A program made the position numbers and the translations under genes. This document shows positions 41,582 to 49,776 of a stretch of DNA of 64,000 bases, in pieces (position 1 is the first letter of the stretch; each line of letters opens with the position of its first letter). This DNA comes from Streptomyces sp. B21-083 (lineage in GTDB: Bacteria > Actinomycetota > Actinomycetes > Streptomycetales > Streptomycetaceae): positions 2,790,001 through 2,854,000 of the forward strand of contig NZ_JARUND010000001.1 of assembly GCF_036898825.1 (NCBI RefSeq). Direction: 5' to 3'. The notes under the pieces are model-generated. The model did no database searches. It was not told the DNA's origin and worked only from the letters and a program-made list of their open reading frames with translations.

Positions 41582-42583
41582 TTACTCTGGGTTGTCCGCG
41601 AGTGATCTCGCCGCCTCGACGCAGTGGGCGAGCGCCGCCCATGCGTACCGCGGGGAAGCGCCCGCGAGTCCGCATGACGGAGTGACGGTGACCGCCTCCG
41701 CGAGAAGTCCCGGATGCAGCCCCAACCTGCGCCACAGCGTTCTGACACCACCGACGCTACCGGCAGGGTCTGACAATGGGCCGTCCGTGCCCGGCACGAC
41801 ACCGGCGAACAGCCGCAGACCGCCTTCCACCGCCTCGCCGATCGCGTCGTCATCACGCTCGGTGAGGAGCGAGAAGTCGAAGGAGACGGCGGCGGCGCCG
41901 GCCCGGTGGAGCAGGCCGAACGGGACGTCCGGCGCACAGGAGTGGACGATGACGGGCCCCTCGCCGCGCACGCCGATGACGTCCCGGAGGGTCCCCTCGA
42001 CGACCTGGCGGTCGGCGGCGCGGTGGGCGCGGTAGCCGCTGGCGGTCCTCACATGGCCGCGCAGCACCGGGATGAGGGACGGCTCGTCGAGTTGCAGGAC
42101 GAGTTCGGCACCAGGGATACGACGGCGCAGTTCGTCGAGGTGGAGGCGGATGCCCTCGGCGAGGGAACCGGCGAGGTCGCGGCAGGCGCCGGGGTCGGAG
42201 AGGGCGAGCTCGCCGTTCCTGAGTTCGAGGGCGGCGGCCAGTGTCCAGGGTCCCACGACCTGCACCTTCACCTGCCCCTCGTACCCCTGGGTGAACTCCT
42301 CCAGTGCGTCGAGATCCTCACCGAGCCAGGAACGGGCCCGCTTGGTGTCCCGGCCCGGGCGGTCACCGAGGCGCCAGCCGCTGGGCTCCACGCGCGCGTA
42401 CATCTCGACGAGCAGTCCGGCGGTACGGCCGATCATGTCGGCGCCGGGGCCGCGGGCGGGCAGTTCGGGCAGGAAGGGGAAGTCCTCGAAGGATCCGGTG
42501 GCCGCCTTGACGGCTTCCCGGGCGTCACCGCCGGGGAGAGAGCCGATGCCGGTGGCAGGGCCGAAGGTGGGGTTCGCGTTCAC
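41582..42583 (-). CDS. MetE C-terminal-like (cobalamin-independent methionine synthase family) protein
   Basis: A 333-residue stand-alone barrel of the UROD/MetE superfamily, about the size of the catalytic half of MetE. It starts VNANPTFGPATGIGSLPGGDA and has a VIVHSCAPDVPFGLL segment and VTVTPSCGLAGASPRYAW near the end; these supply the His-x-Cys and distal Cys zinc ligands. Actinobacteria commonly carry such a protein annotated as methionine synthase, though it lacks the MetE N-terminal half that binds polyglutamylated folate. The methyl donor is therefore uncertain. It lies 15 nt upstream of ligA on the same strand, likely cotranscribed. Confidence 0.75.
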   Translation of the reverse strand: MNANPTFGPATGIGSLPGGDAREAVKAATGSFEDFPFLPELPARGPGADMIGRTAGLLVEMYARVEPSGWRLGDRPGRDTKRARSWLGEDLDALEEFTQGYEGQVKVQVVGPWTLAAALELRNGELALSDPGACRDLAGSLAEGIRLHLDELRRRIPGAELVLQLDEPSLIPVLRGHVRTASGYRAHRAADRQVVEGTLRDVIGVRGEGPVIVHSCAPDVPFGLLHRAGAAAVSFDFSLLTERDDDAIGEAVEGGLRLFAGVVPGTDGPLSDPAGSVGGVRTLWRRLGLHPGLLAEAVTVTPSCGLAGASPRYAWAALAHCVEAARSLADNPE

Positions 42584-42602
42584 GTGGGGAAGCCTATGTT
42601 TC

Positions 42603-42793
42603 CTCGCCCCCGCCGCCCCTACCCGTCCCATCCTGTCCCTGGGGACTGCGCCCCCAGACCCCCGCTTCGGCCCTGAAGGGGCCTCGTCCTCAAACGCCGG
42701 ACAGGCTGAAATTCAGCCCCTCCGGCGTTTGGGGAGCGGGGGTTCGGGGGCAGCGCCCCCGAGGATGGGACGGGTAGGGGCGGCGGGGGCGAG
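42603..42793. repeat. 191-bp near-palindromic element with 32-bp perfect terminal arms
   Basis: The first 32 nt (42603-42634, starting CTCGCCCCCGCCGCCCC) are the exact reverse complement of the last 32 (42762-42793). Inside are two inverted copies of the Streptomyces dispersed repeat also seen at 11470-11535 (left copy in reverse, right copy TCCGGCGTTTGGGGAGCGGG). They meet at a perfect GGCTGA-AAT-TCAGCC centre (42704-42718). The whole would form a very long RNA hairpin between the MetE-like gene and the SDR gene and probably terminates the SDR transcript. Confidence 0.8.
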
Positions 42794-42806
42794 AACAGAC
42801 CCGGCG

Positions 42807-43505
42807 TCACCGGCCCGGGCGTACCGTCACGTCGTTGATCTCCGCGTCCCGCGGGAGGTCCAGGGCCAGCAGGATCGTCGTCGCCACCGACTCGGGGTCG
42901 ATCCACTTCGACGGGTCGTACTCCTTGCCCTCCTGCTGGTGCACCTTCGCCTGCATCGGGCTCGCCGTCCGCCCCGGGTACACCGTCGTCACCCGCACCC
43001 CGGCCCCGTGTTCCTCCTGGCGCAACGAGTCCGCGAGGGCCTTGAGGCCGTGCTTGGACGCCGCGTACGCCGACCAGTTGGCACCCGCGCTCAGGCCCGC
43101 GCCGGAGTTGACGAAGATCACCTGGCCCTGGGAGACGCGGAGTTGGGGCAGCAGGTGACGGGTCAGTTCGGCGGGGGCGAGCAGGTTGACGTTGAGCTGG
43201 TGGCGCCAGGCCTTGGGGGTCAGGTCGCCGACCGGGCCGAGATCGACCACGCCCGCGATGTGCATCAGGGAGTCCACCCGGTCCGGCAGCGACTGGTGGG
43301 AGAACGCCCAGGAGAGGCGATCCGGGTCGGCCAGGTCACCCACCAGGGTCCTCGCGCCGGGAAACTCCGCCGCCAGTTCCTTCGCCCGCCCCGCGTCACG
43401 CGCGTGCAGCACGATGTCGTCCCCGCGCGCGTGCAGCCGCCGCGCGACCGCCGCACCGATACCCGAACCCGCCCCGGTGATCACATGAGTAGCCATACCC
43501 GCCAT
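42807..43505 (-). CDS. Short-chain dehydrogenase/reductase
   Basis: A 232-residue SDR of the classical type: nucleotide loop TGAGSGIGAAV, HIAGV in place of NNAG, catalytic Ser in FVNSGAGLS and Tyr-x-x-x-Lys as YAASK. The basic residues after the first strand (HARGDDIVLHARDAGR) suggest NADP(H). Substrate unknown. Two in-frame starts are possible (43505 or 43496); neither has a strong ribosome site. It is followed by the palindromic element and preceded by a divergent DUF427 gene. Confidence 0.87.
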   Translation of the reverse strand: MAGMATHVITGAGSGIGAAVARRLHARGDDIVLHARDAGRAKELAAEFPGARTLVGDLADPDRLSWAFSHQSLPDRVDSLMHIAGVVDLGPVGDLTPKAWRHQLNVNLLAPAELTRHLLPQLRVSQGQVIFVNSGAGLSAGANWSAYAASKHGLKALADSLRQEEHGAGVRVTTVYPGRTASPMQAKVHQQEGKEYDPSKWIDPESVATTILLALDLPRDAEINDVTVRPGR

Positions 43506-43591
43506 GCTCGCATCACCGGAGCCCGCACCGGTCCCCGCTCCCCACTCGCTCCCGGCGGGAACAACCCCGGCCGCCCGAACGCTTTCCAGGT

Positions 43592-43915
43592 ATGGCTGAA
43601 GGACACACGATCACCATCGAGCAGACCGACGACCGCGTACGGGTCGTCCACGGCGACCAGGTGCTCGCCGAGAGCGGGCGGGCCCTCGTACTGCGCGAGA
43701 CCGGCTGTCCCCCGCGCTACTACTTCCCCGCCGAGGACGTCCGCCTCGATCTGCTGACGCCTTCCGAGACCCACACGTACTGCCCCTTCAAGGGCACGGC
43801 GTCCTACTGGTCCCTCCCGGACGCCGCCGACCTCGTCTGGGCGTACCCCGAGCCGAAGGCGGAGGTGGCCCGGATAAAGGACCACCTCTGCTTCTACGAG
43901 GTGGAGACCCTGTAG
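43592..43915 (+). CDS. DUF427 domain protein
   Basis: A 107-residue protein, essentially one DUF427 domain: RVRVVHGDQVLAESGRALVL, then PPRYYFPAEDV, THTYCPFKGTASYW and AWAYPEPKAE-like VWAYPEPKAEVARIKDHLCFY. The conserved Cys-Pro-Phe-Lys-Gly motif and aromatic residues suggest a small-molecule pocket; function is not established. It is divergent from the SDR gene. Confidence 0.85.
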   Translation: MAEGHTITIEQTDDRVRVVHGDQVLAESGRALVLRETGCPPRYYFPAEDVRLDLLTPSETHTYCPFKGTASYWSLPDAADLVWAYPEPKAEVARIKDHLCFYEVETL

Positions 43916-43933
43916 GCCTCCCAGGTCCAGGTC

Positions 43934-44186
43934 CTACTCCACGGGTTCCGTCACGAACCGCACGCGCTGGTCCAGTTCTGGTGCCAGGGGTGATGGCCAG
44001 TACCTCGTCCCAGCCCTTGATCGCCGGCAGGCGGCCCGGCGGGGGCGTGCGGAAACGGACGTCACGGAGGCACTCGGGCGCGTCCCGCCGCACGCCCTGT
44101 TCGGCCGTCCGCGGACGACACCACCGGGTGACCGCGCCGGCCAACTCCGTGCCGACGGCTTCGAGTCGACGTTCCCCGAGCTGCTC
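43934..44186 (-). pseudogene. Possible degenerate gene downstream of mnmA
   Basis: The minus strand reads a protein-like string [19 protein letters not shown] and on through FRTPPPGRLPAIKGWDEV to LAITP. A frame change near 43975-43985 is needed to continue into LAPELDQRVRFVTEPVE and a stop at 43934. No start codon with a ribosome site is found, because an in-frame stop lies just upstream within the end of mnmA. This looks like the remnant of a gene whose 5' end was lost. I do not recognise the family. Confidence 0.3.
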
Positions 44187-45309
44187 AGCTCACGGCCGCC
44201 GCGGCCCGGTTCGTCGTGGCGATCGTCGCCGAGCCGACGACGCGCGTGCCGTCGTACAGGACGATCGCCTGGCCCGGCGCCACCCCGCGTACGGGCTCGG
44301 TGAACGTGACCTCCAGGGTGCCGTCGACCAGTTCGGCACTCACCTCGGTCTCGCCGCCGTGGGCGCGCAGCTGGGCGGTGTAGGTGCCGGGGCCGGTGGG
44401 GGCCGCTCCGCACCAGCGGGGCCTGATCGCGGTGAGTGCGTCGACGTCGAGGGCGGCGGCCGGACCGACCGTCACCGTGTTGTTCACCGGGGAGATGTCG
44501 AGGACGTAGCGCGGCTTGCCGTCGGCCGCCGGGGTGCCGATGCGCAGGCCCTTGCGCTGGCCGATGGTGAAGCCGTACGCACCCTCGTGCGAGCCGATCT
44601 TCGCGCCGGACTCGTCGACGATGTCACCCTCGGCGCGGCCCAGTCGGTCGGCCAGGAAGCCCTGGGTGTCGCCGTCGGCGATGAAGCAGATGTCGTGCGA
44701 GTCGGGCTTCTTGGCGACCGCGAGGCCGCGCCGCTCGGCCTCCGCGCGGATCTCGTCCTTCGTGGTGAGGGTGTCGCCGAGGGGGAACATCGCGTGGGCG
44801 AGCTGCCGGTCGTCGAGCACGCCGAGGACGTACGACTGGTCCTTGGCCATGTCGGAGGCGCGGTGCAGCTCGCGGGTGCCGTCCTCGTGCAGGATCACCT
44901 GCGCGTAGTGGCCCGTGCAGACCGCGTCGAAGCCGAGCGCGAGGGCCTTGTCGAGGAGCGCGGCGAACTTGATCTTCTCGTTGCAGCGCAGACACGGGTT
45001 GGGGGTGCGCCCCGCCTCGTACTCGGCGACGAAGTCGTCCACCACGTCCTCGCGGAAGCGCTCGGCGAGGTCCCAGACGTAGAAGGGGATGCCGATGACG
45101 TCGGCCGCGCGGCGGGCGTCGCGGGAGTCCTCGATGGTGCAACAGCCACGCGCACCCGTGCGGAAGGACTGCGGGTTCGCGGACAGGGCGAGGTGGACGC
45201 CTGTCACGTCGTGGCCGGCTTCCGCCGCGCGGGCGGCGGCTACGGCGGAGTCCACGCCGCCGGACATGGCGGCCAGTACGCGGAGGGGCTGCTGCGAGGT
45301 GTGAGTCAT
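44185..45309 (-). CDS. mnmA: tRNA-specific 2-thiouridylase MnmA
   Basis: Thiolates U34 of Lys, Glu and Gln tRNAs, with sulfur relayed from a cysteine desulfurase. The 374-residue protein has the PP-loop [19 protein letters not shown], the first catalytic cysteine in [13 protein letters not shown], the second in [15 protein letters not shown] and a C-terminal beta-barrel. An internal [19 protein letters not shown] is typical of actinobacterial MnmA. The partner desulfurase is encoded 2.7 kb away at 48007-49170 on the same strand, with two plus-strand genes between. Confidence 0.95.
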   Translation of the reverse strand: MTHTSQQPLRVLAAMSGGVDSAVAAARAAEAGHDVTGVHLALSANPQSFRTGARGCCTIEDSRDARRAADVIGIPFYVWDLAERFREDVVDDFVAEYEAGRTPNPCLRCNEKIKFAALLDKALALGFDAVCTGHYAQVILHEDGTRELHRASDMAKDQSYVLGVLDDRQLAHAMFPLGDTLTTKDEIRAEAERRGLAVAKKPDSHDICFIADGDTQGFLADRLGRAEGDIVDESGAKIGSHEGAYGFTIGQRKGLRIGTPAADGKPRYVLDISPVNNTVTVGPAAALDVDALTAIRPRWCGAAPTGPGTYTAQLRAHGGETEVSAELVDGTLEVTFTEPVRGVAPGQAIVLYDGTRVVGSATIATTNRAAAAVS

Positions 45310-45369
45310 AACCCCTCAAGGGTACGGGGCCCCGGGAACCGGGGCGCGCGAGTATCCGTTCACGCTGAC

Positions 45370-46110
45370 ATGGAGGAAACACAGGCCCGGCAGGACACCG
45401 GCCGCGGTCTCTCGCAGGACGTCCCCCGGCAGTCGCGGAGCGAGGGCCACGCGCGTGCCCCGGGGGACGGCGACCGGCGGATCGGGCGGCGCGCGCTGCT
45501 CGTCGGCGGGGCGGTGGCCGCCGTCGCCACGGGCGTGCTCGCGCGGGACGAGCTGAGGCATCTGTGGTGGCGGGTGCCCGGGGTGTCGAAGCCGCGCAAG
45601 GAGGGCGAGGTCGACTACGCGGGGGCGCGCTGGGTGGCGGCCTCCTCGGCGAACTTCCGGACGGCGGACCGGCCCGACGACTACGACGTGGACCGGGTGA
45701 TCATCCATGTCACGCAGGGCAGCTTCGCCAGCGCGGTGAAGGTCTTCCAGGACCCGGGACACGGAGCGGCGGCGCACTACGTCGTCCGTGAGGACGGGCG
45801 GATCACGCAGATGATCCGCGAGCTGGACGTGGCGTTCCACGCGGGCAACCGGGAGTTCAACGAGCGGAGCGTCGGCATCGAGCACGCCGGCTTCGTGGAG
45901 AAGCCGGAGGACTTCACGGACGCGATGTACGCCGCCTCGGCACGGCTGACGGCCAGGGTCTGCGCGCGGTACGGCATACCCGTCGACCGGGAGCACATCA
46001 TCGGGCATGTGGAGGTACCGGGCACGGACCACACCGATCCGGGGCCGGGGTGGGACTGGAAGAAGTATCTGCGACTGGTGGAGGAGGCGGCCGCGGCCAC
46101 CACTCCCTGA
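45370..46110 (+). CDS. Tat-secreted N-acetylmuramoyl-L-alanine amidase (Amidase_2)
   Basis: A 246-residue peptidoglycan hydrolase. The N-terminus is a long hydrophilic leader with twin arginines (RIGRRALLVGGAVAAVATG), so export is probably by Tat. The amidase domain (about 85-240) shows the zinc ligands His in VIIHVTQGSF, His in VGIEHAGFVE and HTDPGPGWDWKKY. It cleaves the amide between muramic acid and L-alanine and probably takes part in wall turnover. The ATG at 45370 lacks a good ribosome site. It is divergent from mnmA. Confidence 0.88.
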   Translation: MEETQARQDTGRGLSQDVPRQSRSEGHARAPGDGDRRIGRRALLVGGAVAAVATGVLARDELRHLWWRVPGVSKPRKEGEVDYAGARWVAASSANFRTADRPDDYDVDRVIIHVTQGSFASAVKVFQDPGHGAAAHYVVREDGRITQMIRELDVAFHAGNREFNERSVGIEHAGFVEKPEDFTDAMYAASARLTARVCARYGIPVDREHIIGHVEVPGTDHTDPGPGWDWKKYLRLVEEAAAATTP

Positions 46111-46131
46111 ACCCCTCCTCCGCAGACTTCA

Positions 46132-46147
46132 TGTGACGCAAGTCACA
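46132..46147. promoter_or_regulatory. Perfect CRP-type binding site upstream of the multicopper oxidase
   Basis: TGTGACGCAAGTCACA is a perfect match to the TGTGA-N6-TCACA consensus of CRP-family regulators, which Streptomyces Crp shares. It lies 22 nt after the amidase stop and about 190 nt before the multicopper oxidase start, a position compatible with activation or repression of that gene. Confidence 0.55.
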
Positions 46148-46338
46148 TTGCGCAATATCGTGAGCAATTCGGGTGTGCCCGCCGCCCGATGTGTCCCACC
46201 CGCCGAAGATGACCTGCGGATCCCCAACATCGGCCTCTCGTAGGGGAGTTGGCACGCACGGCCGCCTCACAGCCTCCTGGGTTCGCTCCTATTTTCGCCC
46301 CAGCCTTTACATAGGGCTTAGCCCAAAGATCCACAGCC

Positions 46339-47910
46339 ATGACCATGAACCCCAACACAGACGCCGTCCCCGGCGCGGCCCCGCAGCTCGACGGCGACCA
46401 CGAGGCGGGCGAGCGGGACGGCAGTGACCAGCGGGCCAGGAGCCGGGGCGGCAAGGGCATGCACCGGCGGAAGTTCCTCGGCGGGATGGCCGGTGTCGGC
46501 CTGGGCGCCGTGGCAGCGGCCGGTGCGACCTTCGGGCTGCTGACCGACGCGGGCCGCAAGGCCAGCGCGGCGACGAACACGGCCACGCTGCCTGTCCCGA
46601 ACCTCCTGGAGGGCACCACCACCGACGGCACCACCACCTTCACCCTGGAGGCCAAGAGCGGCACCAGCGAGGTGATCAGCGGTGTCACCAGCACCACCGC
46701 CGGCTACAACCAGTCGTTCCTCGGCCCGACCATGAAGTGGACCAACGGCGACAAGGTCCTGCTGAACATCACCAACAGCCTCACCGAGGAAACCACCGTC
46801 CACTTCCACGGCGCGCACGTCCCGCCCACCATGGACGGCGGCCCGCAGAACGCCTTCGCCGCCGGGGGCACCTGGGCCCCGGCCTTCACCGTCATGGACG
46901 AGGCCAAGACCCTCTGGTACCACCCGCACGCCCTGGGCACCACGGCCAAGCAGGCCACACACGGACTGGCCGGAATGATCATCGTGGAGGACGACTCCAC
47001 CGCCTCCGCCGCCCTGCCCAGCGACTACGGCGTCGACGACATCCCGCTCGTCTTCCAGTGCCTGGCCGTGTCCGCCGCCGGCGACATCAAGTACGACCAG
47101 GCCGGTTATCTCACCTCCGGCCTCCAGTACCCGGTGCTGGTGAACGGCACCAACGTGGACGACACCACACTCACCTTCAGCGCCACCAAGACCCGCAACC
47201 GCTTCCGGGCGCTCAACGCCTCGCCGTCGGACATCATCACCCTGCAGCGCAGCGACGGCGGCAAGCTGACCCAGATAGCCACCGACCAGGGCTATCTGAC
47301 GGCGGCGACCGAGGTGGACACCATCCGGCTGGTGGCCGGCGCCCGCGCCGAGTTCACCATGGACGTCACCGAGGACGTCACGCTCCAGGTCGTCATCACG
47401 ACCGGCTGGATCCGCGGCGGCTCCGGCACCTACGACTTCCTCACCGTCGCCGCGGGCGGCACCGACACCCCGGCCGACCTGCCGAGCAGCCTCAACACCA
47501 TCGAGCGGTACGACACCACGGACTTCACGGCCCGCACCATCACGCTCAGCAACACGGGCGCGACGATGAAGATCAACGGTTCGGCCGGTCTGACCATGGC
47601 AAGCATGGCCATGATCAGCACCACGCTGGGCGCCAAGGAGATCTGGACGATAACCAACGCGTCCCAGCTGGAACACTCCTTCCACCTGCACGACGTGCCC
47701 TACCAGCTCATCGCGGTCAACGGAGCGGCCCCCACAGGGGTTCAACTCGGCTGGTACGACACGTTCGAGGTGGTCGGCGGCGGCTCGATCAAGATAGCCA
47801 TGGAGTTCACCGACTTCGCCGACGACACCTACATGTACATGCTCCACTGCCATCTCCTGCAGCACGAGGACGAGGGCATGATGGCGTCCCTGATGGTCAC
47901 GGAGAGCTAG
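46339..47910 (+). CDS. Tat-exported multicopper oxidase (laccase/CueO-like)
   Basis: A 523-residue exported oxidase. The Tat signal is HRRKFLGGMAGVGLG after a 45-residue polar leader. Cupredoxin domains carry all copper-site motifs: HFHG, WYHPH, HSFHLHDVPY and the C-terminal HCHLLQHEDEGMM with the type 1 Cys and an axial Met. It should oxidise phenols, metals or cuprous ions with reduction of O2 to water; the real substrate is unknown. It lies between the amidase and the cysteine desulfurase with a CRP-type site upstream. No copper-responsive operator was recognised. Confidence 0.92.
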   Translation: MTMNPNTDAVPGAAPQLDGDHEAGERDGSDQRARSRGGKGMHRRKFLGGMAGVGLGAVAAAGATFGLLTDAGRKASAATNTATLPVPNLLEGTTTDGTTTFTLEAKSGTSEVISGVTSTTAGYNQSFLGPTMKWTNGDKVLLNITNSLTEETTVHFHGAHVPPTMDGGPQNAFAAGGTWAPAFTVMDEAKTLWYHPHALGTTAKQATHGLAGMIIVEDDSTASAALPSDYGVDDIPLVFQCLAVSAAGDIKYDQAGYLTSGLQYPVLVNGTNVDDTTLTFSATKTRNRFRALNASPSDIITLQRSDGGKLTQIATDQGYLTAATEVDTIRLVAGARAEFTMDVTEDVTLQVVITTGWIRGGSGTYDFLTVAAGGTDTPADLPSSLNTIERYDTTDFTARTITLSNTGATMKINGSAGLTMASMAMISTTLGAKEIWTITNASQLEHSFHLHDVPYQLIAVNGAAPTGVQLGWYDTFEVVGGGSIKIAMEFTDFADDTYMYMLHCHLLQHEDEGMMASLMVTES

Positions 47911-48006
47911 CCGCTCGGTCCGGTGGCCTCGCCCGTGGCCGTCGCGGCCGGAATCGTCGCCCCTCCCCCTCCGGCCCCTGGTTCCCGGACGCGGGCGACG
48001 CGGGCC

Positions 48007-49170
48007 CTACGCCAGTCCCGCCGCGCGGGCCCGTTCCACCACCGGGGCGATGACCTTGGCGACCGCCTCGACGTCCGCCTCCGTGGAGGTGTGGCCGAGG
48101 GAGAAGCGGAGGGTGCCCCGGGCCAGGTCCGGATCGGTGCCGACGGCGAGGAGGACATGGCTGGGCTGGGCCACCCCGGCGGTGCAGGCGGAACCGGTGG
48201 AGCACTCGATGCCCTGGGCGTCGAGCAGCAGGAGCAGGGAGTCGCCCTCGCAGCCGGGGAAGGTGAAGTGGGCGTTGGCCGGGAGCCGGTCCACCGGGTC
48301 ACCGCCCAGGATCGCGTCCGGAACCGCCGTACGGACGGCCGTGACCAGGGCGTCGCGCAGGGCGCCGATCTCCCGGGCGAACCAGGCCTGTTGTTCGGCG
48401 GCGAGCCGCCCGGCCACCGCGAAGGAGGCGACGGCCGGCACATCGAGGGTGCCGGAGCGCACGTGCCGCTCCTGACCGCCGCCGTGCAGCACGGGTACGG
48501 GGCTGTACTCGCGGCCCAGGAGCAGCGCGCCGATGCCGTACGGGCCGCCGATCTTGTGGCCGGAGACGGTCATCGCGGCGAGCCCGGAGTCGGCGAAGGA
48601 GACGGGCACCTGGCCGTAGGCCTGCACCGCGTCGGCGTGCAGGGGAACGCCGAACTCGCTTGCCACGTCGGCGAGTTCACGGACCGGCATGATCGTGCCG
48701 ATCTCGTTGTTGGCCCACATCACGGTCGCCAGGGCCACGCTGTCGGGGTCGCGGGCGATGGCCTCGCGCAGGGCGTCGGGGTGCACCCGGCCGTAGGCGT
48801 CGACCGGGAGGTACTCGACGACGGCGCCCTCGTGTTCGCCGAGCCAGTGCACGGCGTCGAGGACCGCGTGGTGCTCGACGGGGCTGGCCAGGACGCGGAC
48901 GCGGGCCGGATCGGCATCCCGCCGGGCCCAGTAGAGCCCCTTGACGGCGAGGTTGTCGGCCTCGGTGCCGCCGGCGGTGAACACGACCTCGCTGGGGCGG
49001 GCGCCGAGCGACTCGGCGAGTGTCTCGCGGGCCTCCTCGACCGTACGCCTGGCCCTGCGGCCGGCCGCGTGGAGTGAGGAGGCGTTACCGGTGACGCCCA
49101 GCTGCGCGGTCATAGCCTCGACCGCCTCCGGAAGCATCGGTGTGGTCGCGGCGTGGTCGAGGTATGCCAT
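48007..49170 (-). CDS. Cysteine desulfurase (IscS/NifS-type)
   Basis: PLP enzyme that removes sulfur from cysteine as a persulfide for tRNA thiolation and possibly Fe-S assembly. The 387-residue protein begins [20 protein letters not shown] and has the PLP-site [11 protein letters not shown], His in [10 protein letters not shown], the Lys in [11 protein letters not shown] and the catalytic Cys loop [13 protein letters not shown]. It is the likely sulfur donor for MnmA. DUF4190 and a 50-residue membrane protein lie upstream on the same strand. Confidence 0.93.
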   Translation of the reverse strand: MAYLDHAATTPMLPEAVEAMTAQLGVTGNASSLHAAGRRARRTVEEARETLAESLGARPSEVVFTAGGTEADNLAVKGLYWARRDADPARVRVLASPVEHHAVLDAVHWLGEHEGAVVEYLPVDAYGRVHPDALREAIARDPDSVALATVMWANNEIGTIMPVRELADVASEFGVPLHADAVQAYGQVPVSFADSGLAAMTVSGHKIGGPYGIGALLLGREYSPVPVLHGGGQERHVRSGTLDVPAVASFAVAGRLAAEQQAWFAREIGALRDALVTAVRTAVPDAILGGDPVDRLPANAHFTFPGCEGDSLLLLLDAQGIECSTGSACTAGVAQPSHVLLAVGTDPDLARGTLRFSLGHTSTEADVEAVAKVIAPVVERARAAGLA

Positions 49171-49221
49171 GGTGCCGTGATTCTACGGCGCCCCGATGAC
49201 GGGATCGGGGGGAGGTCGGCG

Positions 49222-49497
49222 TCAGAAGCTCCAGGACACGGTGTGGTCCAGTTGCATGAGGGTCACCAGGACCACCAGGTCGGCCACGCCGAGGCCCAGG
49301 CCCAGCAGGGCCCGGCCGCGTCGGGCGGTGCCACGCCAGAGGGCGACGACGGCCAGCGTGATGGCGACGGGGCCGAGGAAGATGTTGAGGACCAGGAGGC
49401 CCGGCAGACCCAGGAGGAAGGACGCGACGGCCATGCCGTCGGCGTCACGCCGGGCGTTGCGCTCGGTACGGCCGGTGGCCGATGCGGTGAGTTGCAT
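49222..49497 (-). CDS. DUF4190 small membrane protein
   Basis: A 91-residue protein with a short polar N-terminus and two long hydrophobic segments (MAVASFLLGLPGLLVLNIFLG, split by Pro/Gly, and LLGLGLGVADLVVLVTLM), the layout of DUF4190. Function unknown. It begins 5 nt after the stop of the 50-residue membrane protein, so the two form a small operon facing away from a TetR gene. Confidence 0.8.
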   Translation of the reverse strand: MQLTASATGRTERNARRDADGMAVASFLLGLPGLLVLNIFLGPVAITLAVVALWRGTARRGRALLGLGLGVADLVVLVTLMQLDHTVSWSF

Positions 49498-49502
49498 GAT
49501 GA

Positions 49503-49655
49503 TCAGCTCCGACGGGCGAGGCGCTCACGGAGCGCGAAGATGCCGAGCCAGGCGGCGATGCCGGCCGCGGCCAGGACGCTGAACGAGACCGGGAGATGAG
49601 CGACGGTGCCCATCACCATGCCCAGCAGCAGAAGGACGGCTACGAGGAAGAACAT
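49503..49655 (-). CDS. 50-residue hydrophobic membrane protein, function unknown
   Basis: An open frame with AAGGAG about 9 nt before its ATG encodes MFFLVAVLLLLGMVMGTVAH, then a second hydrophobic stretch SVLAAAGIAAWLGIFALR and a basic end. Two transmembrane segments in a hairpin are likely. It lies 5 nt upstream of the DUF4190 gene. The TetR operators and TetR gene just upstream suggest repressor control. Confidence 0.7.
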   Translation of the reverse strand: MFFLVAVLLLLGMVMGTVAHLPVSFSVLAAAGIAAWLGIFALRERLARRS

Positions 49656-49678
49656 GGGAGGAGTCTCCTTTCGTCACA

Positions 49679-49714
49679 GTTCAGTGAACGCTTGTGGTAA
49701 CACTTGTTCACTGA
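49679..49714. promoter_or_regulatory. Operator palindromes between the small membrane operon and tetR
   Basis: A 9-bp inverted repeat, TCAGTGAAC (49681-49689) and GTTCACTGA (49706-49714), overlaps an 11-bp palindrome GTTCAGTGAAC (49679-49689). Further on, TAGACT (49721-49726) and TTGAAA (49742-49747) on the minus strand make a possible promoter with a short 15-nt spacer, so a protein bound here would block transcription of the two small membrane genes. Confidence 0.5.
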
Positions 49715-49757
49715 CTCAGGAGTCTAGCGCGTCTCCCGGCTTTTCAATTACAGAGAA

Positions 49758-49770
49758 CAGTTGTTAACTG
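49758..49770. promoter_or_regulatory. Palindrome at the tetR start
   Basis: CAGTTGTTAACTG (5-bp arms, 3-nt centre) ends 6 nt before the tetR ATG. It is a candidate autoregulatory operator; its sequence differs from the upstream GTTCA/TGAAC boxes. Confidence 0.4.
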
Positions 49771-49776
49771 CATGGC

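Noticed and set aside
43981..46110. 709-codon plus-strand frame ending in the amidase
   Set aside because: The first 460 codons are antisense to mnmA; the amidase begins at 45370.
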